Assembly (NCBI GenBank): GCA_963930775.1
Contig: OZ005696.1
Span: 3,968,001 to 4,032,000 of the forward strand
Source: Cliona cf. orientalis
Taxonomy: Eukaryota; Porifera; Demospongiae; Clionaida; Clionaidae
Reading direction: 5' to 3'
Length of the DNA stretch: 64,000 nt
The position numbers and the translations under genes were made by a program. The stretch's first letter is position 1; each line of letters starts with the position of its first letter. The notes below the pieces were generated by a model. It had not been told where the DNA came from. It saw nothing but the letters and a program-made list of their open reading frames with translations, and searched no databases. Shown piece after piece: positions 45,701 through 64,000 of the stretch.

Positions 45701-47239
45701 TATTAAACATCTATTTAACCCCACTGATGTAGTACACCCAGCACTGCAAAAATATATATGGGCGGGTATGGACACTACAAACATTGGTGTGTATGTAGCA
45801 CCCAGTATATATACTTATCAGAAGTCTATTCCAAGATAATACGCATGTGTCGTACATGTGGCACTCCCCCCCCCCCCCCCCCCCCTCGACATGTACATGC
45901 GCATATGCGTGCACTGCCATGTACAAGTATATTTCCGGTATATAACGTGCAAGCTAGCCTCGCTCGGCTCGAGACTACGTGCAAGCGTGCTCTGCATACT
46001 GTACCGAGCTACAACTGGCTATCACTCAGACTTGATCTGTACGATTTCATGCTGGTTGCGTATATTCGTCGTCTGCCCGAGCCAGTGTCGTCTAGCAATT
46101 TCTCACCCAACCTCAGGTATGTCATGGCAGTACACGACCTTTTCCATATGAATATTTGTGGCATGCCATGAACAACTCCACTACATTCTTTTATTTCTAG
46201 CAGTTTAATATTCCATCGTCAGTGCAAAGGTCCATATAATTTTTTAAACTCTGCTAAGTATGGGACTTTTAAAAGCCTGTTAGTCTGGGATATCAGTCAT
46301 GCACTAGTGTGATCTGACTGGTCTTGTCCACATTCCAGACATAAGTACAATGCAGGTATAGCGATATTATCAGACCCTTCTTCTCTCTTGCAAAAGGGGC
46401 TGGTACACCAGACCAGTTGGCCTTAGCTGCATGTGTGTGATATGGATTCATGCATATTAATTTAACTAAATCTACTATAATAGCATTATTGAAAAAATTA
46501 ATGGTAACTCGCAACAGTTGTGCCATATTCACGAGATCCTGATGATAGAAATATTGCCGGAGAATGTTGGAATGTTGTACCATGAGTAATGTTGCAAGGT
46601 TGTCTTATGTGAGTGTAGCCCTTCAGTAGGAAGTAGAGAGTAAAATACTGTGCGTTAGCGTTGCGTGACCTCTCACCTAGGCTGCCATCCTTAGTTTGTG
46701 AACTACTGACCCCACAGGATTCAGATTAATCATTTAATCCTCAAAGTACTGTAAGTTGGGGTGTTGAGTACTCCCTAGGTATCAGAGCCATGCTATTATG
46801 TGTATGGTTTGCCTATGGGATGTCCTTGCAGAGCAATATTATACAGCGCTGGGATCGTACCGATTTGTTGCAGTATGCCCAAGTGTATAGGTGTACAGAC
46901 AATGTACATTCACTGAAAAGATCTTCACTTGTCTAGCCCCATGCCCAGGTGCTCCAGCATCTGGATACCGATCATTGTTTGAGTATACTATGGCCATATA
47001 CATGTGCTCATTCAGTCTGTTGCTGATTGCATGTATACTTCATCACTACCAGCTGTGAGAAATTTTTTGTCTAAAGAGTTCTTGTTCGTAGTATGTACAT
47101 GGATACATGTACCTTATTCATGGAACTCTGCTCTGTGCTTGTGCCCATACACTGATAAAAGAATGGTCACTTCTGCATTAATTTTGTAGAATCACTCTGT
47201 TTCGTAGCTACTATCATCTAACGCTACTCTGAATGGTCC
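45701..47239. other. Gene-free spacer
   Basis: It contains a poly-C tract (45868-45885). Two overlapping open frames at 45758-46171 read through that tract and look like low-complexity artefacts. Nothing else recognised. Confidence 0.45.
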
Positions 47240-47244
47240 CAATT

Positions 47245-47763
47245 CAGGGTTCTATCTAGAAATTTTGGTTTGGGGTGGAAGGGGGCGCGGCACTTTCATG
47301 CACAGTCCCCTCCTCCAAACCATTAAGTATTAGTTAAACACTGTTTAGGAGGTTTCTGTGTGATTCAGAAGACTGAAGGACTCCATAATATAGAATCCCA
47401 AGCGAAGCAAGGGTTCTATGAGAGTCCTGAGGTCTTCTAAATCACATAGAAACTGACTAAACAGTATCTAACAAGTTTAGATCATATAGATTTGTATTGC
47501 TAGAGCCAGAGGGCAAAACTTGTACGTGACTATGAAAATCTTGTAGGTGACTATGAGATATAGATATATACCTGTCAGTACTGTAGCCAATCAAATTGCA
47601 GTATTTGTACATGTTGCAGCTATGATCTAGTGCGTTTTAGGTATAACATGTATACTCTTTGACATAATTTAGAAGAATGCTATTGCTACTCTTCTTTGGG
47701 GGAGAAGCTGGGTGCTTTGGGGGGGAAGCTTCCCCCCTGCCCCCCCCTATGGATAGAACCCTG
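47245..47763. mobile_element. Non-autonomous TIR element with 5-bp target duplication
   Basis: Ends cagggttctatc and inverse gatagaaccctg; caatt is duplicated at 47240-47244 and 47764-47768. The right end is rich in G and C runs (gggggggaagcttccccc). No coding capacity. A related right-end fragment may be at 19755-19815. Confidence 0.8.
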
Positions 47764-47970
47764 CAATTCTCATACAGATCACATTAATTATGTTGCTAAT
47801 CTGAGTTGATGTGGCGACAACTAAGTCTTGATATTCTGGCATTGGTGCATCTAATCTGGCTCATGCCAAGGAATTAACATTTCAAACTTCATTAGTGGCT
47901 AGGCATTGGACGTCAACAGAAAGACATTAAGTCATCTATGCCATGTGATCATATTCTGCAGGTCTATAAG

Positions 47971-49976
47971 ATGAAATCTATAGTTTCGATTCTGTTGGTA
48001 ATCTTCCTGGTCTCTGAAAAGGTATAATCCATGTATTTGTAAGCATTAGACATAATGTAAGTATGCAAGGAAATTAAAATTTTTTCTCCAGCATTGTTGA
48101 CCCATACAGTCCTTTACTGCAGCTTCAAGCATAAAGCTTAGAGCATCGACTTGACAAGAGGTCTAGGCAAGAGTACAGATTACAGCTGTAATTGTACTCT
48201 TACTCTGTAATCTGTATACTATTATCAATACCATAGGTCGGGTTTTATCTATTAATTGCGAATTACGAGTTTTTCTACGTTTCGCAATTAATAGATTCGC
48301 AAACACGTATACTACAGTATGGTACGGGGTCATCCATCGCAATTATTGGATTCGCAATTTGGCCTGACTTGACTAGAACGCAATTATTAAATTACGCAAT
48401 TAAAACCCGTCCTACGGTAATTAATCACACACTTTAATCCTTGTAGAATTAGGGCAGCAATAGTACTCTTGCGTGTACTCGTACAGGCAAATAACATTTG
48501 CTATCGTTTGTGCTATTACTGACTATATTCATACACGTAAGAGTACTGATTACTGCCCTAATTGTACTCTGAAGTGTGTGATTAATTATGCTGTTGCAGT
48601 GCTATTTGGCACGTACAAGTACATGTAAGAGTACTGTTGCTGGCCTAATTGTAAGAGGATTGATAATAGTATAGAATTTGCCCTAGGCTAAAGCAGGAGT
48701 TACTGTACCAATTACAGAGTAAGAGTACAATTATAGACCACCTTAACCTAGATCTGTATTCAAGTATAAATCTTCCCAGCAATGATCTCTCATCAGCTAT
48801 CCCCTTTAATTATTAGCATCAGATGCTAGATTACCTATTACTATTTTTACAGAGCCTTGGGGATATTCAAATAACTGTTGGTATTGAATACGACAATGAT
48901 AGATGTGGAACTAACTTAACAGTACCTCCAGCACTAAATCTATCACTTTCTGCTGGAAGCACTGCTCTGGACATCATGGAAGGTGCAGTTGAGATGAGCA
49001 GAAGTTACCAATTTGTGGTGACATTCCTTGGAGAAATGGGGTACAGGATAGACTCCATCAATGGGACCTTATCGGGAGAACGCTGTAAATGGCATTTATT
49101 TGTTAGTGAGAGTAGTCTAACTGGGACTCTCGCCCAGCTGCATCACGTTCTTCCCAGCAATGTCACCATGGCTGTACTTCACTATACAACTGAACAGGTG
49201 AAGTGAAAAATAATATAGAGAGTAGACAGTGAAATACTATTATAGTAGAATGTATTAAAAATGATGACAGTCATTGTAAGTACAAAAGTGACCATGATGG
49301 AAATAATTATAGACAGTTACAGCAGTCTGATTTTTGCTTGCATCAGCAATATTCCACAGCGTCATGCTAAAGCAGTAGTATTTACATACATGATCACTTG
49401 CAGGCACTAGATGATCCTCTACCTCTGGGACCTGAAGTAGGAAACAGAACTCTGACTGCCTACTATATCATAGAGTATGAAGACGAGTGCAATAATGGAA
49501 TTGAAGTTGTGTTGCCACCTCTTGAGGTGGTCATCACTGAGGGACAGACAGCACTCCATGTGCTGGAGAATGCTGTGCACAGTGTTAATGATACTCAGTA
49601 CCGTTTTTCTGCAACCTACTACAGTTTTGGATACCATGTCCATACCATCAATGGAACCTCTGATACCTTTGGAAGGCCAGACCCACCAATCCCCTGCTAC
49701 TGGTCCTTCCTCACCATACAACCCAACAGCACTGATAGAGTATCGTCTCTAGTTGGGGTCGCCCATTATGTCATCCCAGCAGACAACTACACTATAATCA
49801 TGCAGTATACCAATAGAGCATATTCACCAGATCCTGATAGTGCTACTAGTGAAGATCCTGATAGTGCTACTAGTGAAGATCCTGATAATGCTACCAGTAA
49901 AGCTTATTTACCAGATCCTAGTCCATTAGCTTTTCTACTTTTGTTGAGCATAGTGTTTGCTATCATGTTTAGCTGA
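47971..49976 (+). CDS. Secreted protein with two DUF4430-like domains, probably GPI-anchored
   Basis: Three exons, 47971-48021, 48853-49197 and 49404-49976, join in phase 0 to 322 residues. Exon 1 is a signal peptide (MKSIVSILLVIFLVSEK). Exons 2 and 3 each carry one related domain: TALDIMEGAVE...GYRIDSINGT...CKWHLFV and TALHVLENAVH...GYHVHTINGT...CYWSFLT, the pattern of DUF4430, a domain also found at the C-terminus of cobalamin-binding proteins. Each has conserved cysteines and sequons. A tail of DPDSATSE repeats (three units) leads to a terminal hydrophobic stretch (PLAFLLLLSIVFAIMFS) without a cytosolic part, as in GPI-anchor signals. Intron 1 contains the MITE at 48231. Ligand unknown. 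Confidence 0.82.
48231..48417. repeat. MITE family 1, copy 2, within an intron
   Basis: Ends ccataggtcgggtttta and inverse taaaacccgtcctacgg, TA on both sides. It shares ggcctgacttgactagaacg and the tctacgtttcgcaatta core with the copy at 42221, but is 20 bp shorter. It sits in intron 1 of the DUF4430-like gene without touching its splice sites. Confidence 0.85.
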
Positions 49977-50251
49977 ACTTGATAATTTATTATTGTTGTA
50001 CACTCCAATTCCTTATACTGGAGTAGTATGAACCAATGTTGTGCTATTAAAATTTTATGCTGGAGATTATCAAGCTGTAAAATAACAAGTCAGCTTACAT
50101 TTTAAATCTGCACTAGTCTTATAATTATTATCAGGCCACAAAGGGACTTGCTCACTGAATTTAAGCACACAGTATATATACCAGGGAGAAGTGTAGACAG
50201 TACAACGATGATCTCAATACGTAAAAATGAATGATAATAGTATTATTATCA
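49977..50251. other. Tail-to-tail spacer, DUF4430 gene / MFSD5
   Basis: Short AT-rich convergent 3' flank; nothing recognised. Confidence 0.5.
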
Positions 50252-53200
50252 CTATGTAGGAATTGATTGCTGATCATCTTTAATAGTCCGTGCAAATCGA
50301 AATGAACAGGCAAAAGCCAGCAGCATCATCACTGTGCAAAACAAAAAGATCTCTGGTATACCTCCAGAGGCATCATGAAGGAACAGCAGAGCCAGAGAGG
50401 AAAGGACTGTCAGAGGAACCCTGAACCAGTTGGTAATGCTCAGTCGATGCTCCTCTGGTAACACCTTCTCTCGAAGGACTCGCATAATGGGAAAATAGAA
50501 TCCACAAATTAGTTCAAATAACTGAAGACAAATAAGCATCTTTAGTCGATAAAAAGTTGCTGATTTATATGCGGCAAAATAAGCAGCACAAAGAAACACT
50601 CCTGCTGCACTAGCACTCACAACCACAAGAAGCCTAGTCATTGAGTAGCCAACTTTAGCAATAAGATAGTCACACACTAGGCTGCCGAGCATGTAGCAGA
50701 CCATGAAAGAAGCAAATGCAATGCCAAGGGGAATATCATGAAAGACATCGAGAGCAGGAGTCCAAATAAAGACAAACACAAACAGGACACTCTCAAACAG
50801 ACTCTGGATTATGCCTATGAGAAATAAGTCCAAATTTTGCACTATCTCCTTCAATCCTTCAGTGCATGACTTTTTCACAGATTCTTGTGTTATGGTTTTC
50901 TTTTCACCGAAATTCTCATTCCAAACAAGGCCTAGTGATACCACTGAACCCAAGAAAACAGGTATTGCTAAAAGAAAAGGCGCTGAAGGACCCAAGTTGA
51001 TCCATCGAGCTACTGCATCTGCTAGGACACCAGCAACAACTGCCACAATACTGCTACCAAATGCGACATGGCTAAAGGTGATGGGAATCCACTCCTTAGG
51101 AAAATCAAAGTTCTTAATGTGCTCATGGACATACCACGCTTCCAAAGTAGAAAACAAAATTGAATTGGTAAGTCCAGCAATGCACCTACCAATGAGTAGC
51201 ACCCCATAATTAGGGAACAGTATGCAAAGACAGGAAAGTGCATACAAAAAGCAGAAAGTGATGGCTGTCTTTTTGCGGCCAAGCTTGGCAGCAATTATGT
51301 CTTTTAAGGGGAAGAAGATGGCACTGGACACAATTCCACAAACATAAATTACTGCTACTTGACTTTCATTGAAGCTGTAGTAGTGATAGAGACGATACAG
51401 GTAAGGACCTACATTGTAGGAAGGGGGAAAAGAGGTCTGGTGAGGCAAGAATCTGGGTACCAGTAAGTACAGTCAATTACAGGTATGCATACACAGCAGA
51501 AATGATGAATGCAGCTACATGTTCCCCATCCCAGTCCTGGAGCACTGGACGCTACAGACACAGGGGGAGCCAATATGTTTGCTGATTTAAAAACTAAACA
51601 CTTTACCATAGTGTAGACTATAGACACTGATTAGCAACTCCAGTTAAGTTGATCAGTTGTTTTGTCTGCCGTGTTAGAATTTGGCCATACAAAATCCCTT
51701 TAGTACAAGCATAACCTCCACATGCATGATTCACTTCTGTATGGGCAAGAGAATCGAGGTCTTTGTGCAGACTGTAATGCTATGGAACCACTATTGAACT
51801 TACTAGTCTATAAGAGTTTCCCCCAGAATAATTATGCTTTGGAACAAGTTAAGGGCAGGCAAACTGAATTTGCAATTTATCACCATCATTCACATATATA
51901 CCACGCCTAAAAGCCCTCCGTACACAAATTACTTTTTTATAAGGAGGGAGAGCCAGATTCAAGGCTAATTTAATAAGTATTCTTTACAAGCCACCCACAC
52001 AAGATCAAAGGGAAGTTGCTCACTGCATGAAGACCTTCAAATGCTAAATGCCTCTGTCAGTGGTATGCCCCATTACCCCTACATGGAGCTGAAGTGGGGC
52101 AAGGAAGTTGTACCTCTCGATTCTGATAAGTCCCCACACCCCTGGGGTACTCCAAGCTATGCAATGTATTGTGCTAGCTTCACGCTTATTGGTGAACACT
52201 TGATTTGTGGGTGCCACCCCCCAGGGCTCAATATATCTCCTACATTGTCCTAGTCTTGTCCCCAGACCCAAAGGAGGGAAAAGGGTCTGGTGAACTTGGT
52301 CTGAATCCTCGGTTCTCGATCTATGGCGCGCGCTGACAAGGCCATGCAAAGCTTGGTTCTGATTGGTCGCTATGGCTGTATTTGCATATGATCGCAACCG
52401 GGGGTAAAGCAAATCTTGAACCTGATTGGTCAGCGAAATTGAATAGTTTATACAGCTATACAGCGCTGTTGCACTCCAGAGGAGGTTCGACAGGGTCAAA
52501 AGGTCAGCAATAACCCTCCGTTAACGAGCATTCTTGTACTTTGACCCCGAATTTAGACAGTCCTGATTTATCATGGTGACAGGCGCTGCTTTCTCCAAGG
52601 CGGATGACAGACATTTTAGAAGTAATCGGCGGCTTTTCTATGCCATCATTCTCGCTACAGCAGCTTGCCTTGCTGTTCAAGGTCACAAAGGTCAGCCATA
52701 TGGTAGCCTAGAAAATCGTTCACGAAGGGTACAGGGCTCGAACTGGTATTAGACACGACGAAAAACATGATAGAGATACTTTCGTAGCAAGATAGCTGGG
52801 GTACAGCGGAGAAATTAATACTCCCATACAAATATATGGGAGCACGTGATTAGCTAATTGTGACCTTTTGACCCTGTCGAACCTCCTCTGGTTGCACTCC
52901 TGTGGTAAGTTAGTCATGTGACTGAACGAGCTGCGATCTCATTGGCGTGTAGAAATTCTTCAGTGCAGGCCCAAGGATTCTGCCCAAGTTCACCAGACCT
53001 TTTTCCTCCTTGGAGGTAGGTCTGGGGATAAGACTAATATTGTCCCCATATTTGCCCCATGTAGGGGTGGTGGCGTACCAGTGGCCTTTGGTGAGGGATA
53101 TGCAGTGTGCTCCCCGGTATGCTTTGTGCACCTGTCAAATTGACAGGTGCACAAAGTGTACCGGAGAGCACACTGCATACCCCTAACCAAAGGCCATTCC

Positions 53201-53402
53201 AATCACACTAAAGGTACAGTACCTTCTTACCTTGCAGCCAGTCTCCGAGCACCACTAGGAGATACACTGGAATATATTTTCTCTGGAACGAGAGAAAGGT
53301 TGGATTTTGAGTGGACTCCTCCCAAGAAATCCGCAGCTTCACGTAGACTCCAATACACAGTACGGAGAGCAGAAACAGCGATATGTAGGTCACCACCAAC
53401 AT
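50252..53402 (-). CDS. MFSD5: MFSD5-like major facilitator (molybdate-anion transporter)
   Basis: Two exons: 53231-53402 (start MLVVTYISLFLLSVL) and 50252-51408, joined at DWLQ|G PYLYRLYHYYSF, giving 442 residues. It matches MFSD5 throughout: NPTFLSFQRKYIPVYLLVVLGDWLQG, VAVIYVCGIVSSAIF, LIGRCIAGLTNSILFSTLEAWYVHEH, FPKEWIPITF, LFESVLFVFVFIWTPALD and NWFRVPL. About twelve hydrophobic segments fit the MFS fold. MFSD5 proteins import molybdate in other eukaryotes. The frame is open upstream to another Met at 53435, but the human protein also begins MLV, so 53402 is preferred. The 1.8-kb intron is filled with transposon sequence. Confidence 0.92.
52246..53045. repeat. Inverted-repeat element in the MFSD5 intron, split by element B
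   Basis: Left 52246-52310 (gtccccagaccc...agggtctggtgaacttgg) pairs in inverse with right about 52972-53045 (ccaagttcaccagacctttt...ggtctggggata). Element B (52477-52890) lies inside it. The ends are not sharply defined and no target duplication was found. Confidence 0.5.
52477..52890. mobile_element. TIR element B with 9-bp target duplication
   Basis: The ends are inverted repeats of about 30 bp starting cagaggaggttcgacagggt and continuing caaaaggtca. The 9 bp gttgcactc is duplicated at 52468-52476 and 52891-52899. Same first ten bases and same duplication length as foldback element A at 40292, so both belong to one MULE-like family. No coding capacity. Confidence 0.88.
53083..53195. repeat. 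Long hairpin in the MFSD5 intron
   Basis: Two arms of about 56 bp (ggcctttggt... / ...accaaaggcc) meet at ctgtcaaattgacag near 53139 with almost no loop and few mismatches. Located 36 bp from the donor site of MFSD5 exon 1. Probably a foldback MITE. Confidence 0.8.
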
Positions 53403-53544
53403 TCTGGTGTCTGGATCAAGTTCTAATAAGTGCACACTATGTTGGAAATGGTCGTCAAACTATTTTCTGTGTTGGAAATGGTCGTCAACTCGGAGTGCAT
53501 CGTGTAGCCGCGTAGGCGCTGCCTAGGATTCAGGCGGCTTGAAG
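53403..53544. promoter_or_regulatory. Bidirectional promoter, MFSD5 / PSMG2
   Basis: The two start codons point away from each other with 142 bp between them (109 bp if MFSD5 starts at 53435). A 21-bp direct repeat (tgttggaaatggtcgtcaa, 53440-53458 and about 53471-53489) lies within it and could be a protein-binding element. Confidence 0.65.
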
Positions 53545-55908
53545 ATGTTCACTAGCTGTTCAGACGCCAGTGTGCCCTTTGAAAAGTACAGGATTATAGT
53601 TGTGAGTCATCTTAAATATTTCCATGCAAATGCAGGGTCTGTATTATATAGGAGCAGTGGATCAAGATTGTATCAAGAGTACGTACCCCTTGATTGTATC
53701 ATATTAAAAAATAATTATTATCTAATTTAGGGTACTCTTGATCCACTGCACCTGATCAATATATTTGATCCCATTAGCGATCTTTAGCAAGTATAATATT
53801 ATTCTATTCTTGGATGGCTAGAAATCAAGTTTTTGTATAATGTCATAATTAATTTTGCTGGCATTTTTGGACTTGAACTCTAGACCATAAATCATGAGTT
53901 AGCCTCATACCCAGTTTCCTTGATTACCCTAGTAAATCAGGAGGTGATATTTCACTTCATCTTTTGGAGGAGATGTAAAACCATTGGTCCCAGAATCGGT
54001 CAATTTGCTTAGAAAAGGTCTAGCAAAATGTAAATTCCATAAAAATATTCCAAAGTTTTATATAATTAAATTTCGCTTAGCCCAACTACATTGGTAGAGG
54101 TCACTCACTGCATTGTCTGTACCTGTACAACATTGACCAATAGGATAGGAGAAAGAAATTGTCGATACAAATTTTTACCAAAGACGATTGTTTCTGACTG
54201 TACAGTGATTAGCTTCGTGGAAATATTTCTCACCGTAATAATTATTACAATTTGTGGTGAGCTACAATGTGCCTAGCTAGGAGTTCATTAAACTTTAGAG
54301 ACTTTAACTTATGGGAATTAACTGCCAGATGGAAGGTTATTTTATCCCCACCCCCTCCCCCCCCCCTCAATATGCATACTAAATGAAACCCTGCTAGCTA
54401 TGGCTACTGTTCCATGGTAGGGAAAGCGAGCAGTACCCCTCCCATGCCATCCCCAGCTATAACATTGAAAATTGGGGAAAGGGCTGGGAACGACGCTAAA
54501 TTCATATTTTATGTGTATATTTTTATGTTAATCAGGTGCCAATTGTTTCATAATATAAATCTTATCGTAGTGTGCATCATAATGCTTGAATACTGAAACA
54601 GAAACAAAAATTTCTTGAGAGGCTTGTTCACTTATTCATACTTCTAGCTCATATTATTGTAATTTATGAGTCTTAATTGTGTGGTTAGTTTGTAATCATC
54701 TATCATGGCGTGCACAGTATTGACCTGCAGTATACTTTGTTGACCTACATTACTCACTCTCTTATTAGCCTTCAATTTCCGTTGGTAATGTTGGTCAGCT
54801 GACAGTGGACCTCCTAGTCAACACTCTTCAGCTGCCCCGGGTTGGCTACCTGAATGACCCTGCCATACTCCCCCTGGTCGGCAATGATGCATTTGACCAC
54901 ACTCAGCCATCTGGATACCTACACACATCAGCAGAAGGTAAGGAAATGGTGATTATAGACTGTGATATAATTATTATTAATATAGTGCTCCTTGTTGCAG
55001 TGTATGCCAGCAGTGAGCTGCAGGTAGCTGTGGTACAGTTTAGAGCCCCCCTGGCTAAGGTAAACTTATTGGAATTCCATGTTTAATCACTATTAGTTGA
55101 AACACACAGTAGTATCTTTAGTTCAAGTACTATTGACTAGATCTTTACGTGGTTTGATAATAATATTATGATCTTCCTTAATCAGGGTTGTCGGAACTCT
55201 TTTTGTTCACGGCTGCTTGATTGGATCAAGGAGGAAGGTTTCTCAGAAGTGGTATTGCTGAGCAGTTCGCATGCTCATGAGAGAAGGGACTCACAAATCC
55301 GAGGGTAAAAGGAGCATCAACTGATAGTATTGCGATACATTGCTGATCACTTAGTGTCTGTTTGGTTGCAGGCAGCCATTTCGGTTCCTCCTGAACAATG
55401 GTGCTTCTGAGCTCTATGATCATTTTACCAACCATTTAAAGTGGGCTTCTTTGGAGCCAAGGCCAGATGAAGTGGAGCACGTTGATGAGCCTGCTTCCAA
55501 GTCTGACTCAACAGCTGGAGTATTGGATCAACAGCAACTGTTTCTTCCTGGGTCTGGAATCACCAAGAAACTCTACTCCCTCAGGTATTCTATGCTAACA
55601 TTGCAGAGATAATGATCATAATAATAATTCATACTTTTTACCGTAGCTCTTCAAACAACATAAGAATGGTAGTGCTCATTGTCTTCTGTTCTCAAGGTGA
55701 CAATATCCAAGATGCCATTTCACTAGCTGAGCACCTCGACCAGTGGATCTCGGTCACACAGCACCTGGTAAGGACAGATAATTCCATAGCATGGCGTTAT
55801 ATCTAGTCACCATTGCAGAAGCATCGGGACAAAGCAGGAACACAGCTGTTGTATCCTAGCTCTTGGAGTCTTATGTATGGAGGACCATCACCAATAGATT
55901 TATTCTAA
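53545..55908 (+). CDS. PSMG2: Proteasome assembly chaperone 2
   Basis: Seven exons: 53545-53601, 54769-54937, 55001-55059, 55186-55304, 55372-55584, 55647-55767 and 55819-55908. They give 275 residues with consistent phases. The 19-residue first exon MFTSCSDASVPFEKYRIIV runs into PSISVGNVGQLTVDLLVNTL, as in human PSMG2 (MF...PAVSVGNVGQLAMDLIISTL). Other matching blocks are GYLNDPAILPLVGNDAF, SELQVAVVQFRAPL, VVLLSSSHAHERRDSQIRG, PFRFLL, GSGITKKLYS, CSQGDNIQDAISLAEHLDQW and YPSSW. PSMG2 pairs with PSMG1 to assemble the 20S alpha ring. Introns are short except the first, which contains an inverted repeat (gcagtggatcaag, 53654, and its inverse near 53737). Confidence 0.93.
53865..54000 (-). repeat. 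tRNA-derived SINE-like fragment in PSMG2 intron 1
   Basis: Read on the minus strand, tgaggctaactcatg (A-box-like) is followed by gagttcaagtcc (B-box-like). The other side of the fragment contains ggaggagatgtaaaaccatt and ggtccc, a wording seen in tails or cores of invertebrate SINEs. No full element boundaries. Confidence 0.4.
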
Positions 55909-56302
55909 TTTTTATATAGCTCTACAATACCAGTATCGTGTTACAGAAGTGATTACAATGAACATCATCAAGTTTAATTTTGAGCATGCATGTCTTTATG
56001 AGCTGAGTGCGCTCGTGCGCGTGCGCACAAGCGGTAGATCTAGATCACATGAGGATCATGCGTTTATTTGAATTATAAAGGTCAAAGTACGAATTGCCTG
56101 TGGGCCGGTCAGCCAACGTTATGCGTTCCCGACCTTTTTTTATCGTACTAGGAGGAGACTCCAGCGTCTGTATGGATTTTATGTAACTCCAATTAAGCTA
56201 AAAGAGATCAAAGAGTAAGTTGGGAGCTTCAAAGCTATTTCGTCCTGCGATCGTGTTGAATTTGTCGTCACCTGTGACACTCCCATCAAGTCAGCAGCCA
56301 TC
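55909..56302. promoter_or_regulatory. Upstream region of ARHGAP39
   Basis: Intergenic 394 bp containing a purine/pyrimidine alternating gcgctcgtgcgcgtgcgc stretch near 56008 and no TATA box. Presumed promoter and 5' leader for the gene starting at 56303. Confidence 0.5.

Positions 56303-64000
<7,698 letters not shown>

Noticed and set aside
45758..46171. 137-codon frame with a polyproline stretch
   Set aside because: The prolines come from a poly-C homopolymer, and an overlapping frame is equally open; no family features.

Overview
This is eukaryotic nuclear DNA from an animal, most likely an early-branching one such as a demosponge. The evidence is GT-AG introns, metazoan genes (FoxN1/4-type forkhead, ARHGAP39, PINX1, NTMT1, MFSD5, PSMG2, DPH1), mosaic SRCR/Ig receptors, large intronless membrane receptors, and many short terminal-inverted-repeat elements. 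The sponge assignment is an inference; the metazoan one is well supported by gene content.

Layout. 1-1865 (-): 5' part of a beta-helix surface protein. 3450-5518 (+): PINX1, five exons. 6060-6864 (-) and 28883-29612 (-): the two halves of one NTMT1 gene, separated by a 22-kb intron. That intron holds a cluster of genes that are all single-exon: a tandem family of GHL15-like putative secreted glycosidases (intact at 7333, 11203 and 27138; broken at 8645, 9937 and 14887; relics near 12480, 25890 and 26430), an arylsulfatase-K-like sulfatase (13134), an SLC15-like transporter (16437-18161, -) and a 1466-residue beta-helix/multipass membrane protein (21315), paralogous to the one at the left edge. 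29703-30983 (+): DPH1, head to head with NTMT1. 31362-33610 (+): FoxN1/4-type forkhead factor, five exons. 33866-39208 (+): eleven-exon IgGFc-binding/SRCR/Ig receptor with an internally duplicated module and a PPxY tail. 39250-47800: a transposon-rich stretch with several elements whose ends and target duplications are readable. 47971-49976 (+): secreted, probably GPI-anchored protein with two DUF4430-like domains. 50252-53402 (-): MFSD5; 53545-55908 (+): PSMG2, head to head with it. 56303-64000 (+): 5' two thirds of ARHGAP39, running off the window.

How the parts relate. The conserved housekeeping genes sit in compact head-to-head or tail-to-tail pairs. The accessory genes (GHL15, ARSK, SLC15, beta-helix) are intronless, and most encode secreted or membrane products. 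Those in the NTMT1 intron form a block that would fit extracellular polysaccharide or sulfated-glycan processing plus nutrient uptake; that joint role is an inference. Every GHL15 copy with a recognisable 5' end carries a TCACATGA box 26-55 bp before its ATG (one base changed in the relic). The other main content is a set of non-autonomous DNA transposons: two foldback elements with perfect 9-bp target duplications, TA-flanked MITEs, and a 4.3-kb inverted-repeat structure with other elements nested inside it. No CRISPR array, rRNA or confident functional tRNA gene was seen.
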